From positions 62,001-126,000 of the forward strand of contig NZ_JAEUAN010000019.1 of the NCBI RefSeq assembly GCF_019511445.1: DNA of 64,000 nt. Reading direction: 5' to 3'. Positions 8,357 through 18,845 of the stretch are shown one piece after another. Position 1 is the stretch's first letter, and the number at the start of each line of letters is the position of its first letter. The DNA is from Aliirhizobium wenxiniae (GTDB taxonomy: Bacteria > Pseudomonadota > Alphaproteobacteria > Rhizobiales > Rhizobiaceae). Under the pieces are notes generated by a model. That model saw nothing but the letters and a program-made list of their open reading frames with translations, searched no databases and had not been told where the DNA came from. A program made the translations under genes and the position numbers.

Positions 8357-8953
8357 ATGTCTAGCCAGGACGACCCGACATCGCTCTTCTACTCCGACAA
8401 TGCGGCCTCATATGCGGCGGCACTGTCAGATGCGAGCCTGAAACGGCTGGATACCTTTCTCGCAGCGCTCCCCGCGGCAGCAAGCATCCTGGAACTCGGC
8501 TGCGGCAGTGGCCGCGATAGTGCCGTCATGATCGCTCGCGGTTTTGATGTTTTGCCCACCGATGGCATCCCGGAGATGGCGAGCGAAGCTTCATCGCGTC
8601 TTTCTATTCCCGTTCCGGTCCTGCGTTTCGAAGAGATCGATATGGTCTCCGCCTTCGACGGTGTCTGGGCCAATGCCTGCCTGTTACATGTCCCGCGTAG
8701 CGAGCTTGGCGGCATTCTGCAAAAGATCCGTACGGCCCTGCGCCCGGGCGGTGTGTTCCATGCGAGTTTCAAGGCAGGCAAAGCCGAGGGGTATGACGCT
8801 CTCGGTCGCTTTTTCAATTACCCGTCAAGGGATTGGCTTCACTTGCAATACGAAGCCATGCACTGGGAATCGATAACAATAGAAGAGCAGTCAGGCAGCG
8901 CTTACGATTGCAAGCCAACCGAATGGCTCTACGTAACTGCCGTTAAGCCTTGA
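8357..8953 (+). CDS. Class I SAM-dependent methyltransferase
   Basis: 198 residues from the ATG at 8357, which has GAGGGG upstream; the longer frame from 8309 lacks a ribosome site. The SAM motif I is ILELGCGSGRDS, followed by an acidic motif II region, VWANACLLHVPRSEL as the post-I/III loop, and LRPGGVFHASFKAG typical of small-molecule methyltransferases. It resembles the tellurite-resistance/UbiE-like branch, but no substrate-specific residues are recognisable. It stands alone between the dnaA terminator and a small unknown gene. Confidence 0.8.
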   Translation: MSSQDDPTSLFYSDNAASYAAALSDASLKRLDTFLAALPAAASILELGCGSGRDSAVMIARGFDVLPTDGIPEMASEASSRLSIPVPVLRFEEIDMVSAFDGVWANACLLHVPRSELGGILQKIRTALRPGGVFHASFKAGKAEGYDALGRFFNYPSRDWLHLQYEAMHWESITIEEQSGSAYDCKPTEWLYVTAVKP

Positions 8954-9079
8954 TGGAGAGCGAACCTTTAGTAAAGCGTTGCCTGGCTTGGTCGGAGTAA
9001 TTCTTTCGAAACATCTAGTCCTCCCCCTTTGCTTTAGAGAAAGGCGCTACATGTTTGTTCGAATCTCTGGAGGAAGACC

Positions 9080-9316
9080 ATGAACGACGAAGCGCGCGCT
9101 CGGATTGCGGCGAACGACAAGCTGTTGAAAGCCGTTATCACCCTGCTGGCCATCAAGGATCCCGGTTTGCTGGATGAACTCGATATTATCTTCGCAATTG
9201 CCGAAGAGGAGGGCAGCACCTTGGCGGAAACGGATCGACGAACGCGGATCCACCTCAAGCAGGAGCTGGAGCTTATCCGCAATCTGGCAAGCACCGCTCT
9301 GGAAACGACACACTGA
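9080..9316 (+). CDS. Small protein of unknown function
   Basis: 78 residues with a good ribosome site (GGAGGAAG 5 bases before ATG). Composition is charged and helix-rich, with no cysteine, no signal peptide and no membrane span. I do not recognise the family. Codon use is like that of neighbouring genes, and the frame ends inside a perfect 15-bp hairpin placed between it and the convergent grpE. This argues for a real transcribed gene. A regulatory or adaptor role cannot be read from the sequence. Confidence 0.6.
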   Translation: MNDEARARIAANDKLLKAVITLLAIKDPGLLDELDIIFAIAEEEGSTLAETDRRTRIHLKQELELIRNLASTALETTH

Positions 9317-9343
9317 AGAGGCGTTGCACGCCTCTTCAGTGTG
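9309..9343. terminator. Perfect hairpin between convergent genes
   Basis: A 15-bp perfect inverted repeat (9309-9323 with 9329-9343) around a TTGCA loop. It contains the stop codon of the 78-residue gene and lies 14 bases from the grpE stop. There is no T-run, so it may act as a bidirectional terminator or mRNA 3'-end protector. Confidence 0.55.
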
Positions 9344-9356
9344 ATAAAGTTGGATA

Positions 9357-9980
9357 TCAGGCGTCGCTGGCAGCAGCCTCAGCCTTGGGACCGCCCTTGG
9401 AAACACCAACCATGGCCGGGCGCAGAACGCGATCGCCGATCGTGAAACCTGCCTGAACCACCTGCACGACCGTGTTGTTCGGAACGGCCTGGTTCGGAAT
9501 TTCAAACATGGCCTGATGGAAGTTCGGGTCGAACTTTTCGCCTTCGGCATCGATCTTCTTCACGCCGTGACGCTCAAGTGCGGAAAGCATCGCACGCTCG
9601 GTCATTTCCACACCTTCGAGAAGGGTTGTCAGCGTGGCATCGGCGCCATCGCGCTGGTCGGCCGGAACTGCATCAAGTGCACGGCGCAGGTTGTCGGACA
9701 CCGCCAGCATGTCGCGGGCAAATCCGGAAACGGCGTAGGACTTGGCGTCCTTGACATCGCGCTCTGTACGACGACGCAGATTGTCCATCTCGGCGGCAAG
9801 CCGAAGGAAGCGGTCGCGCAGCTCGGAGTTTTCGGCTTTCAGTACATCGAGCGGATCCGGCTCCGCCGCGACTTCGGCAGCATTCTCCTCGGCGGCACCG
9901 TCAAAATCGGCTGCTGCAGCTTCGACCTCGTTTTCCGCGAAAGCTGCGTCAGGTCCGGTTTTCTTGGTTTCGTCGGTCAT
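9357..9980 (-). CDS. grpE: GrpE, nucleotide-exchange factor of DnaK
   Basis: 207 residues. It releases ADP from DnaK during the chaperone cycle. The N-terminal third is acidic and low-complexity (E/A-rich, about 1-50), then a long coiled-coil helix with RDRFLRLAAEMDNLRRRTER, followed by the conserved beta-domain, with the GrpE signature around GVKKIDAEGEKFDPNFHQAM and QAGFTIGDRVLRPAMVGVSK. hrcA lies 91 bases upstream on the same strand, giving the usual alphaproteobacterial hrcA-grpE order. I see no CIRCE element (TTAGCACTC-N9-GAGTGCTAA) in front of either gene. Confidence 0.96.
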   Translation of the reverse strand: MTDETKKTGPDAAFAENEVEAAAADFDGAAEENAAEVAAEPDPLDVLKAENSELRDRFLRLAAEMDNLRRRTERDVKDAKSYAVSGFARDMLAVSDNLRRALDAVPADQRDGADATLTTLLEGVEMTERAMLSALERHGVKKIDAEGEKFDPNFHQAMFEIPNQAVPNNTVVQVVQAGFTIGDRVLRPAMVGVSKGGPKAEAAASDA

Positions 9981-10071
9981 GACGTTCTCCGATTGATCTG
10001 TATCTTGAATTTGCGCTCGATATCGAGGTTTGTGGCCAAAAAATCAAGGCTTGGAGGACGAAGGACCTGAC

Positions 10072-11160
10072 TTACATCGAACCGCGCGACAGGCGGGCGA
10101 TCAACTGGGCCGTATAATCGACCATCGGCACGACGCGCGAGTAGTTGAGCCGTGTCGGACCGATCACCCCGACTGCTCCGACAATCCGGTCCTCGCCATC
10201 GCGATAGGGGGCGACGATCAGCGATGAGCCGGACAGTGAAAACAGCTTGTTTTCTGATCCGATGAAGATCCGAACCCCGGACCCGGCTTCGGCAAGCTCC
10301 AGAATTTCGATCAGGCTATCCTTCTTTTCCAGGTCGTCGAAAAGCAGCCGCAGCCGGTCCAGATCCGAAGCCTCGCCCAATCCTTCCAGAAGATTGGCGC
10401 GTCCGCGAACGATGAGTTGGGTCGGCTTACCTTCCTCACTGTCACCTGACCAGACTGCAAGGCCTTTCTCGATCAGATCCTGCGCCAGCGCATCGACTTC
10501 CGTCTGCACCTCCTGCTTCAGTTTCTTGATCTGGCCTCTGAATTCCGGAAGCGTCTGGCCGGTCAGGTGCGCATTGAGAAAATTGGCCGCTTCGGTCAGC
10601 TGTGAAGAGGTGACCCCTGCGGGAAGATCGATGATGCGGTTTTCGATCTGGTTGTGATCGCCGACAAGTACCGCCAGCGCCTTGGTCGGTTCCAACCGGA
10701 TGAATTCGACATGCTTGAGGATCGGATCGCTTTTGGTCGTGATGACGATACCGGCTCCGCGCGAGACGCCCGACAACATCAGGCTTGCATCCGTCATCAG
10801 GTTTTCCAGCGTCTGGTCCCTGTCGTTCGGACGTATCTGCCGATCGATGCTGGCGCGTTCCTCGTCGGAAAGATTGCCGGTCTGCATGAAGGCATCGACA
10901 AAGAAACGCAGCCCGCTCTGTGTCGGCAGGCGGCCGGCGCTGATATGCGGCGAGTAGATGAGGCCAAGCTGTTCGAGATCGCTCATCACATTGCGCACCG
11001 ATGCCGGCGACAGCGACATGGGCAGAAGGCGGGAGAGATTGCGCGAACCGAGGGGCTCGCCGTTCTCCAGATAGCTTTCCACGATCCGGCGAAAGATCTC
11101 TCGCGAGCGTTCGTCGAGCATCGAACCGACATCCATGCCTCTACCCGCAGAAAAACTCAT
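10072..11160 (-). CDS. hrcA: HrcA, heat-inducible transcription repressor
   Basis: 362 residues from the ATG at 11160 (family length about 340-365). An upstream ATG at 11205 would add 15 poorly conserved residues, and one at 11136 would remove eight. HrcA represses groESL/dnaK-type operons by binding CIRCE. The N-terminal winged helix is seen in RSREIFRRIVESYLENGEP and GSRNLSRLLPMSLSPASVRN, then the central dimerisation core and the C-terminal segment VGVIGPTRLNYSRVVPMVDY that is strongly conserved. It is cotranscribed with grpE and divergent from rph. The CIRCE targets are not in this window. Confidence 0.95.
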   Translation of the reverse strand: MSFSAGRGMDVGSMLDERSREIFRRIVESYLENGEPLGSRNLSRLLPMSLSPASVRNVMSDLEQLGLIYSPHISAGRLPTQSGLRFFVDAFMQTGNLSDEERASIDRQIRPNDRDQTLENLMTDASLMLSGVSRGAGIVITTKSDPILKHVEFIRLEPTKALAVLVGDHNQIENRIIDLPAGVTSSQLTEAANFLNAHLTGQTLPEFRGQIKKLKQEVQTEVDALAQDLIEKGLAVWSGDSEEGKPTQLIVRGRANLLEGLGEASDLDRLRLLFDDLEKKDSLIEILELAEAGSGVRIFIGSENKLFSLSGSSLIVAPYRDGEDRIVGAVGVIGPTRLNYSRVVPMVDYTAQLIARLSRGSM

Positions 11161-11439
11161 GTCCTTAACGTCACCTCGATTTGGTCTTCTTCGAAATATA
11201 GTCATTGCGGACGGTGCCTCAAAAGAGAAATCGTAGTCGTTACGCCAATTGTCACGATGAGGCGTGGAGAAGGCTTTTTCTTTGCAAATGAGGCCCGGCC
11301 CCCTTAGAAGGCGGGAAACACCGTAACGGATGAAATCGGCGACCGTTCGCCGGCCGTCCGATGCGGAAAAATCAAAAGATCGGCGCGTCCCAGGGCCTGT
11401 TGTCCAAAGACGCGGTGCGCTGATATCAGGGAGTGATCT

Positions 11440-12159
11440 ATGCGGCCTTCAGGCAGACCAGTAAACCAGATGCGCAAAGTGTCTTTCGAGCGCAATTTCT
11501 CCAAGCACGCCGAAGGCTCCTGTCTGGTGAAGTTCGGCGACACGCATGTTCTGTGCACGGCAAGCCTTGAGGAAAAGACCCCGCCGTGGCTGCGCAACAC
11601 CGGCAAGGGCTGGGTCACCGCTGAATACGGCATGCTTCCGCGCGCCACCGGCGACCGCATGAAGCGCGAAGCCGCATCCGGCAAGCAGGGAGGCCGCACG
11701 CAGGAAATCCAGCGGTTGATCGGCCGCTCATTGCGTGCCGTCGTCGATCTCGAAGCACTCGGCGAAAAGCAGATCACCATCGACTGCGACGTCATCCAGG
11801 CCGATGGCGGCACCCGAACCGCCGCCATCACCGGCGGCTGGATCGCGCTTCACGATTGCCTCAAGTGGATGGAAACCCGCTCGATGATCAAGCTCGACAA
11901 GGTCCTGAAGGATCACGTCGCGGCAATCTCCTGCGGTATCTTCGCCAACCAGCCGGTCATCGATCTCGACTATCTCGAAGACTCCGCCGCTGAAACGGAT
12001 GCCAATTTCGTTATGACCGGCTCCGGCGGCATCGTCGAGGTTCAGGGCACGGCCGAAGGCAAGCCGTTCAGCCGCGAAGAGCTTTTGCAGCTTCTGTCGC
12101 TGGCGGAAGCCGGCACGCAGGAACTGGTCGCGCTGCAGAAGGCTGCAATCGGCGCCTGA
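11440..12159 (+). CDS. rph: Ribonuclease PH
   Basis: 239 residues. Phosphate-dependent 3'-5' exoribonuclease that trims tRNA 3' ends. The N-terminus MRPSGRPVNQMRKVSFERNF, the GDTHVLCTASLEE strand, the RSLRAVVDL and DCDVIQADGGTRTAAITGG motifs, and the C-terminal GTAEGKPFSREEL are all those of RNase PH. It is the first gene of a rightward run (rph, VOC protein, rdgB, hemW) with gaps of only 6-11 bases, divergent from hrcA. The rph-rdgB-hemW order is widespread in rhizobia. Confidence 0.97.
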   Translation: MRPSGRPVNQMRKVSFERNFSKHAEGSCLVKFGDTHVLCTASLEEKTPPWLRNTGKGWVTAEYGMLPRATGDRMKREAASGKQGGRTQEIQRLIGRSLRAVVDLEALGEKQITIDCDVIQADGGTRTAAITGGWIALHDCLKWMETRSMIKLDKVLKDHVAAISCGIFANQPVIDLDYLEDSAAETDANFVMTGSGGIVEVQGTAEGKPFSREELLQLLSLAEAGTQELVALQKAAIGA

Positions 12160-12170
12160 AAGGGGACGCG

Positions 12171-12578
12171 GTGATCGACGGCATACTCGAAACCGCACTT
12201 TACACCGACGACCTCGACGCGGCGGAAGCATTCTATGCAGGCGTGCTTGGACTTGAAAAAGTCCTGCGCGCCGGCAACCGCCACGTCTTCTTCCGCTGCG
12301 GAGAGACGATCCTGTTGATCTTCAATCCGAAGGAGACGGTGAAGCCACCGTCTCCAGATGCCCTCCCGGTCCCGCCGCATGGCACGATCGGTCCCGGTCA
12401 CCTCTGTTTCCGTATGGATGCGGAGGCGATTGACAGGATGGTCGAAAAGCTCAACAAGGCAGGCATTGTGATCGAAAGCGATTTCCGCTGGCCGAACGGC
12501 GCCCGCTCGATCTATTTCCGTGATCCCGCCGGCAATAGCCTGGAATGTGCAGAGCCCATGCTCTGGAACCTAAAATAG
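12171..12578 (+). CDS. VOC (glyoxalase/bleomycin resistance) family protein
   Basis: 135 residues starting at GTG 12171 behind AAGGGGACG. The fold is a single vicinal-oxygen-chelate unit: LYTDDLDAAEAFYAGVLGL at the N-terminal metal-binding strand-helix and YFRDPAGNSLECAEPMLW at the end. Candidate metal ligands include a His in PGHLCFRMD and the Glu of NSLE. It is embedded between rph and rdgB with 11- and 8-base gaps, so it is cotranscribed with them. A function in detoxification or small-molecule binding is plausible but cannot be fixed. Confidence 0.8.
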   Translation: MIDGILETALYTDDLDAAEAFYAGVLGLEKVLRAGNRHVFFRCGETILLIFNPKETVKPPSPDALPVPPHGTIGPGHLCFRMDAEAIDRMVEKLNKAGIVIESDFRWPNGARSIYFRDPAGNSLECAEPMLWNLK

Positions 12579-12586
12579 GAATTTTC

Positions 12587-13231
12587 ATGCGCAAGCTCGA
12601 TACCAAGACGATCGTTGTCGCGAGCCACAATGCCGGCAAGATCCGGGAGATCGCTGAGCTGATCGGCCCGTTCGGCTTCTCGGCAAAGTCGGCTGCCGAG
12701 TTGAAGTTTGAGGAACCGGACGAAACCGGCACTACATTCGAGGAAAACGCCACGATCAAGGCGCTCGCATCGGCCAAGGCGTCCGGCCTTCCGGCCCTGT
12801 CGGATGACAGCGGCATCGTCATCGACGCACTTGGCGGCGCACCTGGCGTCTACACGGCCAACTGGGCCGAGCGCGAGGACGGCAGCCGCGATTTCCAGAT
12901 GGCGATGGAAAAAGTCGAAAAGGCGCTGCAGGAAAAGGGAGCAACCACGCCCGATAAGCGCAGCTGCCGTTTCGTCAGCGTGCTCTGCCTCGCCTGGCCG
13001 GATGGCCATACCGAACTCTTCCGTGGTGAGGTCGAAGGCACGGTCGCCTGGCCGCCGCGCGGCACCGCCGGCTTCGGTTACGATCCGCTTTTCCAGCCTG
13101 AGGGTTATGAAACGACCTTCGGCGAAATGACCAGTGACGAAAAGCATGGCTGGAAGCCGGGTGACGCGCATGCCCTGTCGCACCGCGCCCGCGCCTTCAA
13201 GCTCTTCGTCGAAACCTGCCTGGAGGCCTGA
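12587..13231 (+). CDS. rdgB: RdgB/HAM1, XTP/dITP pyrophosphatase
   Basis: 214 residues from ATG 12587 (AGGA upstream); the longer frame from 12545 overlaps the preceding gene and is not needed. It hydrolyses dITP, XTP and dHAPTP to monophosphates, keeping damaged purines out of DNA. Motifs: VASHNAGKIREI near the N-terminus, the substrate/metal motif ALSDDSGIVIDAL, APGVYTANWAE, and TAGFGYDPLFQPEGYETTFGEM near the C-terminus (broken up over about 22 residues). hemW begins 6 bases after the stop. Confidence 0.96.
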   Translation: MRKLDTKTIVVASHNAGKIREIAELIGPFGFSAKSAAELKFEEPDETGTTFEENATIKALASAKASGLPALSDDSGIVIDALGGAPGVYTANWAEREDGSRDFQMAMEKVEKALQEKGATTPDKRSCRFVSVLCLAWPDGHTELFRGEVEGTVAWPPRGTAGFGYDPLFQPEGYETTFGEMTSDEKHGWKPGDAHALSHRARAFKLFVETCLEA

Positions 13232-13237
13232 TCTTTC

Positions 13238-14431
13238 GTGAACGCCGTAGCCTCCAACCTGCCCGATACGCTGCTCCCCGATACGGGGGAGCCGGGCTTC
13301 GGCGTATATGTCCATTGGCCCTTCTGTGCTGCCAAGTGTCCCTATTGTGACTTCAATAGCCATGTCCGCCATCAGCCGGTGGACCAGGCCCGCTTCACCG
13401 CCGCTTTCCTCAAAGAGATGGAGATGATGCGGAAGATGAGCGGTCCGAAAGTGGTGACCAGCATCTTCCTTGGCGGCGGCACGCCATCGCTGATGGACCC
13501 TTCGACCGTCGAGGCGATCCTCAACGGTATCGCACGCCACTGGAACGTGCCGGATGGCATTGAGATCACCATGGAAGCCAACCCCTCCAGCGTTGAGGCG
13601 GAACGTTTTCGTGGCTATCGCGCCGCCGGCATCAACCGTGTCTCCATGGGCGTCCAGGCACTCAACGATGCCGACCTGAAGTTTCTCGGCCGCCTGCATG
13701 ACGTTGCCGATGCGCTGAAGGCGATCCGCCTTGCGCGTGAAATCTTTCCACGCATGTCCTTCGACCTGATCTACGCCCGGCCGAAACAGACGGTCGAGGC
13801 CTGGGAAGCGGAACTCAAGCAGGCAATCTCCTACGCTGTCGACCACCTGTCGCTCTACCAGCTGACGATCGAGGAGGGGACACCCTTCTACGGCCTGCAC
13901 AAGGCAGGCAAGCTCATCGTCCCCGACGGCGACCAGTCGGCCTTGCTCTACGAGGCGACACAGGAAATTACCGCACGCCACGGCATGCCGGCCTATGAAG
14001 TGTCAAACCACGCCAAGCCGGGTGCCGAGAGCCGTCACAACCTGACCTATTGGCGCTACGGCGATTATGCCGGCATCGGCCCCGGCGCGCACGGTCGCCT
14101 GACCCGTGGCCGCAACAAGATTGCCACCGCCACCGAGCGCCGACCGGAAACATGGTTGGAAATGGTTGAAGCCGAAGGTCACGGCATGATCGACCAGGAA
14201 ACGCTTGGTTATGATGAGCAGGCCGACGAACTGCTGCTGATGGGGCTGCGTCTGACCGAGGGCGTCGATCTCGCCCGCTGGCAGGAACTCTCGGGCCGTG
14301 ATCCGGATCCTGTGCGCGAACAGCGCCTGCTGGAACACGGCTTCATCGAGCGGCTCGGGAATTCCAGGCTACGCTGCACCCCGAGCGGCATGTTGATATT
14401 GGACGCGGTCGTTGCCGACCTCGCCTGCTGA
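13238..14431 (+). CDS. hemW: HemW, heme chaperone (radical SAM, HemN-like)
   Basis: 397 residues from GTG 13238. A radical-SAM protein often annotated as oxygen-independent coproporphyrinogen oxidase. The cluster motif is C30-x3-C34-x2-C37 followed by Asp-Phe (CPYCDF). The fourth cysteine of true HemN (CxxxCxxCxC) is replaced by Phe39, which is the HemW pattern. GGGTPSLM follows, then the family ARPKQT element and a C-terminal HemN-type winged segment. HemW is thought to insert heme into target proteins. It is the last gene of the rph-rdgB run and convergent with ptsN. Confidence 0.9.
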   Translation: MNAVASNLPDTLLPDTGEPGFGVYVHWPFCAAKCPYCDFNSHVRHQPVDQARFTAAFLKEMEMMRKMSGPKVVTSIFLGGGTPSLMDPSTVEAILNGIARHWNVPDGIEITMEANPSSVEAERFRGYRAAGINRVSMGVQALNDADLKFLGRLHDVADALKAIRLAREIFPRMSFDLIYARPKQTVEAWEAELKQAISYAVDHLSLYQLTIEEGTPFYGLHKAGKLIVPDGDQSALLYEATQEITARHGMPAYEVSNHAKPGAESRHNLTYWRYGDYAGIGPGAHGRLTRGRNKIATATERRPETWLEMVEAEGHGMIDQETLGYDEQADELLLMGLRLTEGVDLARWQELSGRDPDPVREQRLLEHGFIERLGNSRLRCTPSGMLILDAVVADLAC

Positions 14432-14465
14432 TATCCATCTTTAATAAAGAGAAAGAAAGCGGCGC

Positions 14466-14930
14466 TTAGGCCGCGCTATTGGCCTGCTCTTCGTTGAGGA
14501 AGGCGTAGATCGCGGAGGCGGAATCCGTCTGCCGCAGCTTGGCGGCAAGATCCTGGTCGCGCAGGATGCGGGCAATGCGCGAAAGCGCCTTGAGATGGTC
14601 GGCACCAGCACCTTCCGGTGCAAGAAGCAGAAACACAAGATCAACCGGCTCGTCGTCCAGCGCCTCGAAATCGACCGGGCTTTCCAGTCGTGCAAAAATA
14701 CCGCTGATCGTGGAAATGCCGGCGAGCTTGCCATGCGGAATGGCAATGCCATGTCCCACGCCCGTCGATCCCAGCCGCTCGCGCTGCAGGATAACGTCAA
14801 AGATTTCCCGTTCGGAAACGCCCGTCAGCTTGGCGGCCTTCGCTGCCAATTCCTGCAGGAGCTGTTTCTTGGAGGTCGCTTTTAAGGCAGGGATAATCGC
14901 ATCTTGATGCAGCAGATCTGCCAATGCCAT
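14466..14930 (-). CDS. ptsN: PtsN, nitrogen-related EIIA phosphocarrier (EIIA-Ntr)
   Basis: 154 residues. The phosphorylation site is His66 in GIAIPHGKL, with the conserved upstream LQRERLGSTGVGHG. It receives phosphate from NPr in the PTS-Ntr chain and acts in regulating K+ transport, carbon and nitrogen balance rather than sugar uptake. It is the last gene of the leftward lptC-lptA-lptB-rpoN-hpf-ptsN block, the same association found across proteobacteria. It lies 63 bases after hpf. Confidence 0.95.
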   Translation of the reverse strand: MALADLLHQDAIIPALKATSKKQLLQELAAKAAKLTGVSEREIFDVILQRERLGSTGVGHGIAIPHGKLAGISTISGIFARLESPVDFEALDDEPVDLVFLLLAPEGAGADHLKALSRIARILRDQDLAAKLRQTDSASAIYAFLNEEQANSAA

Positions 14931-14993
14931 TCGTTTCTTCCTTTGTGCCGCGAAGGCAGGGGAAGCGTCGTTGCCGACGCCTCCCGAGTTTCT

Positions 14994-15572
14994 TTAGTTC
15001 TTGATATTGGTGGAGTCGATCCAGCCAATATTTCCGTCGTGGCGCCTGTAAACGATGTTCAGCTTCTCGTCACCGGGGCTCCGGAAAAGAAGCACAGGTT
15101 CGTCCGTCATATCCAGTGCCATGACGGCCGTTGCAACTGTCATCGTGCGCAGTTGCTTGGTGGATTCGGCAACGATGGTCGGAGCGAAATCGTCCGGAAC
15201 TTCGTCGCCCTCGTCAGGCACGCGGTCCATGACCGTGTAGGCCACTTCTGCAAAACCGTTTTGCTGGTCCTTGCCAGCATGGTGATCCTTCAGGCGGCGC
15301 TTGTAGCGACGCAGACGCTTTTCGATACGCTCGGCGGCAGCGTCGAAACTGCCCTGCGGATCGTTTGCTTCGCCTGCGGCATGAAGCACGATCCCCGTAT
15401 CGAGATGCACTTTGCAATCAGCAGAAAAACGTGGGCCGGACTTCTCTACGATAACCTGGCTCGAATAGCCTCCATCGAAGTATTTGGTTATGGCCTCCCC
15501 GATATGGTCCTCGATCTTCTGTCGGAAAGAATCACCGATTTCCATATGCTTACCGGAAACACGCACACTCAT
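14994..15572 (-). CDS. hpf: HPF/RaiA, long-form ribosome hibernation promoting factor
   Basis: 192 residues from ATG 15572, with AAGGAA upstream. The longer frame from 15659 lacks such a site and adds non-family residues. The N-terminal S30AE domain (MSVRVSGKHMEIG to about 110) binds the ribosome decoding centre. The C-terminal domain (about 135-192, ending near LNIVYRRHDGNIGWID) is the dimerisation domain of long HPFs that make 100S ribosomes. It sits between rpoN and ptsN, where the long form is common in alphaproteobacteria. It probably has its own promoter, given the 207-base gap from rpoN. Confidence 0.93.
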   Translation of the reverse strand: MSVRVSGKHMEIGDSFRQKIEDHIGEAITKYFDGGYSSQVIVEKSGPRFSADCKVHLDTGIVLHAAGEANDPQGSFDAAAERIEKRLRRYKRRLKDHHAGKDQQNGFAEVAYTVMDRVPDEGDEVPDDFAPTIVAESTKQLRTMTVATAVMALDMTDEPVLLFRSPGDEKLNIVYRRHDGNIGWIDSTNIKN

Positions 15573-15779
15573 GGAATTATTCCTTCTTGTCGTGACTTGC
15601 GTGTTCCAGTCTACGCCAAGCCGCTCTCTCATCCAAGCCGTCCGAACCGATTGCAGCAAAATAGCGCTACCCGTCCTGCCTGCGCGGAAATATCGGGAAG
15701 CCCCCGCCAGCGGCGGCGCTTCTAGCCTTCGTTGGCGGGGAAGTCAACGTATCGACCTATGGATGTATTGTCGGGATGC

Positions 15780-17318
<1,539 letters not shown>

Positions 17319-17448
17319 GGTGGACGCTAAACTCCCGAAATCTCCGGCCGCACACTCATTGTCCAGCCGTCATCAGCGTATCTGGCACAAGAATTGCTTT
17401 TTTGAGAGATTTGGTCAAGCGCCGCGACAGCGGAATTGTGACGCTATT

Positions 17449-18255
17449 TTAAAGGCTGAACTTGTCGCCAAGATAAAGTCGACGCACATCCTGATTGCTG
17501 ACAATGTCGGAAGCCCGGCCATGGGTCAGCACTTCGCCCGCATGGATGATATAGGCCCGATCGATAAGGCCCAATGTCTCGCGGACGTTGTGATCGGTTA
17601 TCAGTACGCCGATACCGCGTGCCGTCAAGTGCCGCACAAGGTTCTGGATATCGGAGACCGAGATTGGATCGACGCCAGCAAAAGGCTCGTCGAGCAGCAT
17701 GAAGGACGGATCTGTTGCCAGCGCTCTGGCAATTTCCAGACGACGACGTTCACCGCCCGAAAGTGCCACTGCTGCCGACTTGCGAAGCTGGCTGATATGA
17801 AACTCTTCCAGCAGCTCGTCGAGCTTTGCCTCGCGCTTGTCCCGGTTCGGTTCGTGAACCTCGAGCACGGCACGAATGTTTTCTTCCACCGTCAGTCCAC
17901 GGAAGATCGAGGCTTCCTGCGGCAGGTAGCCGACACCAAGCCGTGCGCGGCGATACATCGGCATCCGCGTCACTTCATTGCCGTTGATCGCGATCATTCC
18001 CTCGTCAACGGGAACGAGGCCGGTGATCATGTAGAAACAGGTTGTCTTTCCCGCGCCGTTGGGGCCGAGCAGGCCAACGGCCTCGCCGCGGCGCACGACA
18101 AGCGAAACGCCGTTGACCACACGTCTCGTGTCGTAGGTCTTGGAAAGGCCATGCGCGACAAGCGTCCCCTCATAGCGCGCCTTGTCGCGTGCGATGAACG
18201 GTTCGGGCGAGGGGGCTTTCCTTGCCGATAACTGGGAGAGAAAAGGAAGTTTCAC
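17449..18255 (-). CDS. lptB: LptB, ATPase of the LPS export ABC transporter
   Basis: 268 residues. ABC ATPase with Walker A GPNGAGKTT (64-72), the Q-loop in YLPQEASIFRGLTVEENI, signature LSGGERRRLEIARAL, Walker B MLLDEPFAGVDP and the switch His in ITDHNVRETL. It powers LptFG extraction of LPS from the inner membrane. The 25-residue N-terminal extension before the usual LptB start is a rhizobial trait as far as I can judge. The gene follows lptA by 9 bases and precedes rpoN. Confidence 0.96.
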   Translation of the reverse strand: MKLPFLSQLSARKAPSPEPFIARDKARYEGTLVAHGLSKTYDTRRVVNGVSLVVRRGEAVGLLGPNGAGKTTCFYMITGLVPVDEGMIAINGNEVTRMPMYRRARLGVGYLPQEASIFRGLTVEENIRAVLEVHEPNRDKREAKLDELLEEFHISQLRKSAAVALSGGERRRLEIARALATDPSFMLLDEPFAGVDPISVSDIQNLVRHLTARGIGVLITDHNVRETLGLIDRAYIIHAGEVLTHGRASDIVSNQDVRRLYLGDKFSL

Positions 18256-18264
18256 GTTACAGAA

Positions 18265-18834
18265 CTATTGTTGTGGCCGCGACTTCGGGTCGAGCATGAT
18301 TTCAACGCGCCCGCCGCAGCTGTCGAGCTTTGCCTGGCCGCTCTCCATATGGACGGTCAGCTTGCATCCCTTGAACACATTCGGCCCATCGGACAGCACG
18401 ACTTGCTTACCGGACAGAACAAAGGTCTGGCTCGCCATGTCGAACTGGCCGGTCTCGGCGGTCGCCTGCTGCTTGCCGGAGCTCAAGAATACGGTGTCGT
18501 CGAGGAAGATCTTGTCGATATCCGCGTTGCCGCTGGAAATGGAGGCTGAACTGCCGTCGGAATTGGCCTTTTCCTTATACTGCACGGTCATCTTGCCGGC
18601 CTTCAGCGTGGTCGTGCCCTGCACGACATTCACGTTTCCGGTAAAGAACGCCTTCTTTTCCTGATCCTTGATTTCAAGCTGGTCGCTCTGGATCTGGATC
18701 GGCTGGTCGTTCGAGAGTTTCAATCCATCCATGCTGCTCGTTGTGGACTGAGCATGAGCGGAAACGCTGAGGCAGAATAACACGGCCACCGCGCTTGCGG
18801 CAGGAATGCTGAGTGAAAGACAACGATGCATCAT
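18265..18834 (-). CDS. lptA: LptA, periplasmic LPS transport protein (OstA-like)
   Basis: 189 residues. There is a cleavable signal peptide (about 1-28, ending SVSAHAQS), then an OstA/LptA beta-jellyroll with IQIQSDQLEIKDQEKKAFFT and FTGNVNVVQGTTTLKAGKM. LptA oligomers bridge the periplasm between LptC and LptD. Position between lptC (11 bases upstream) and lptB (9 bases downstream) supports the assignment and one operon. Confidence 0.93.
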   Translation of the reverse strand: MMHRCLSLSIPAASAVAVLFCLSVSAHAQSTTSSMDGLKLSNDQPIQIQSDQLEIKDQEKKAFFTGNVNVVQGTTTLKAGKMTVQYKEKANSDGSSASISSGNADIDKIFLDDTVFLSSGKQQATAETGQFDMASQTFVLSGKQVVLSDGPNVFKGCKLTVHMESGQAKLDSCGGRVEIMLDPKSRPQQ

Positions 18835-18845
18835 GGCGGCCGGGC

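Noticed and set aside
9357..11439. CIRCE operator for hrcA-grpE
   Set aside because: No TTAGCACTC-N9-GAGTGCTAA or close variant was seen before grpE, hrcA or rph.
12512..13981. 489-codon open frame on the minus strand
   Set aside because: It is antisense to rdgB and hemW, whose motifs are clear. Long antisense frames are common in GC-rich DNA.
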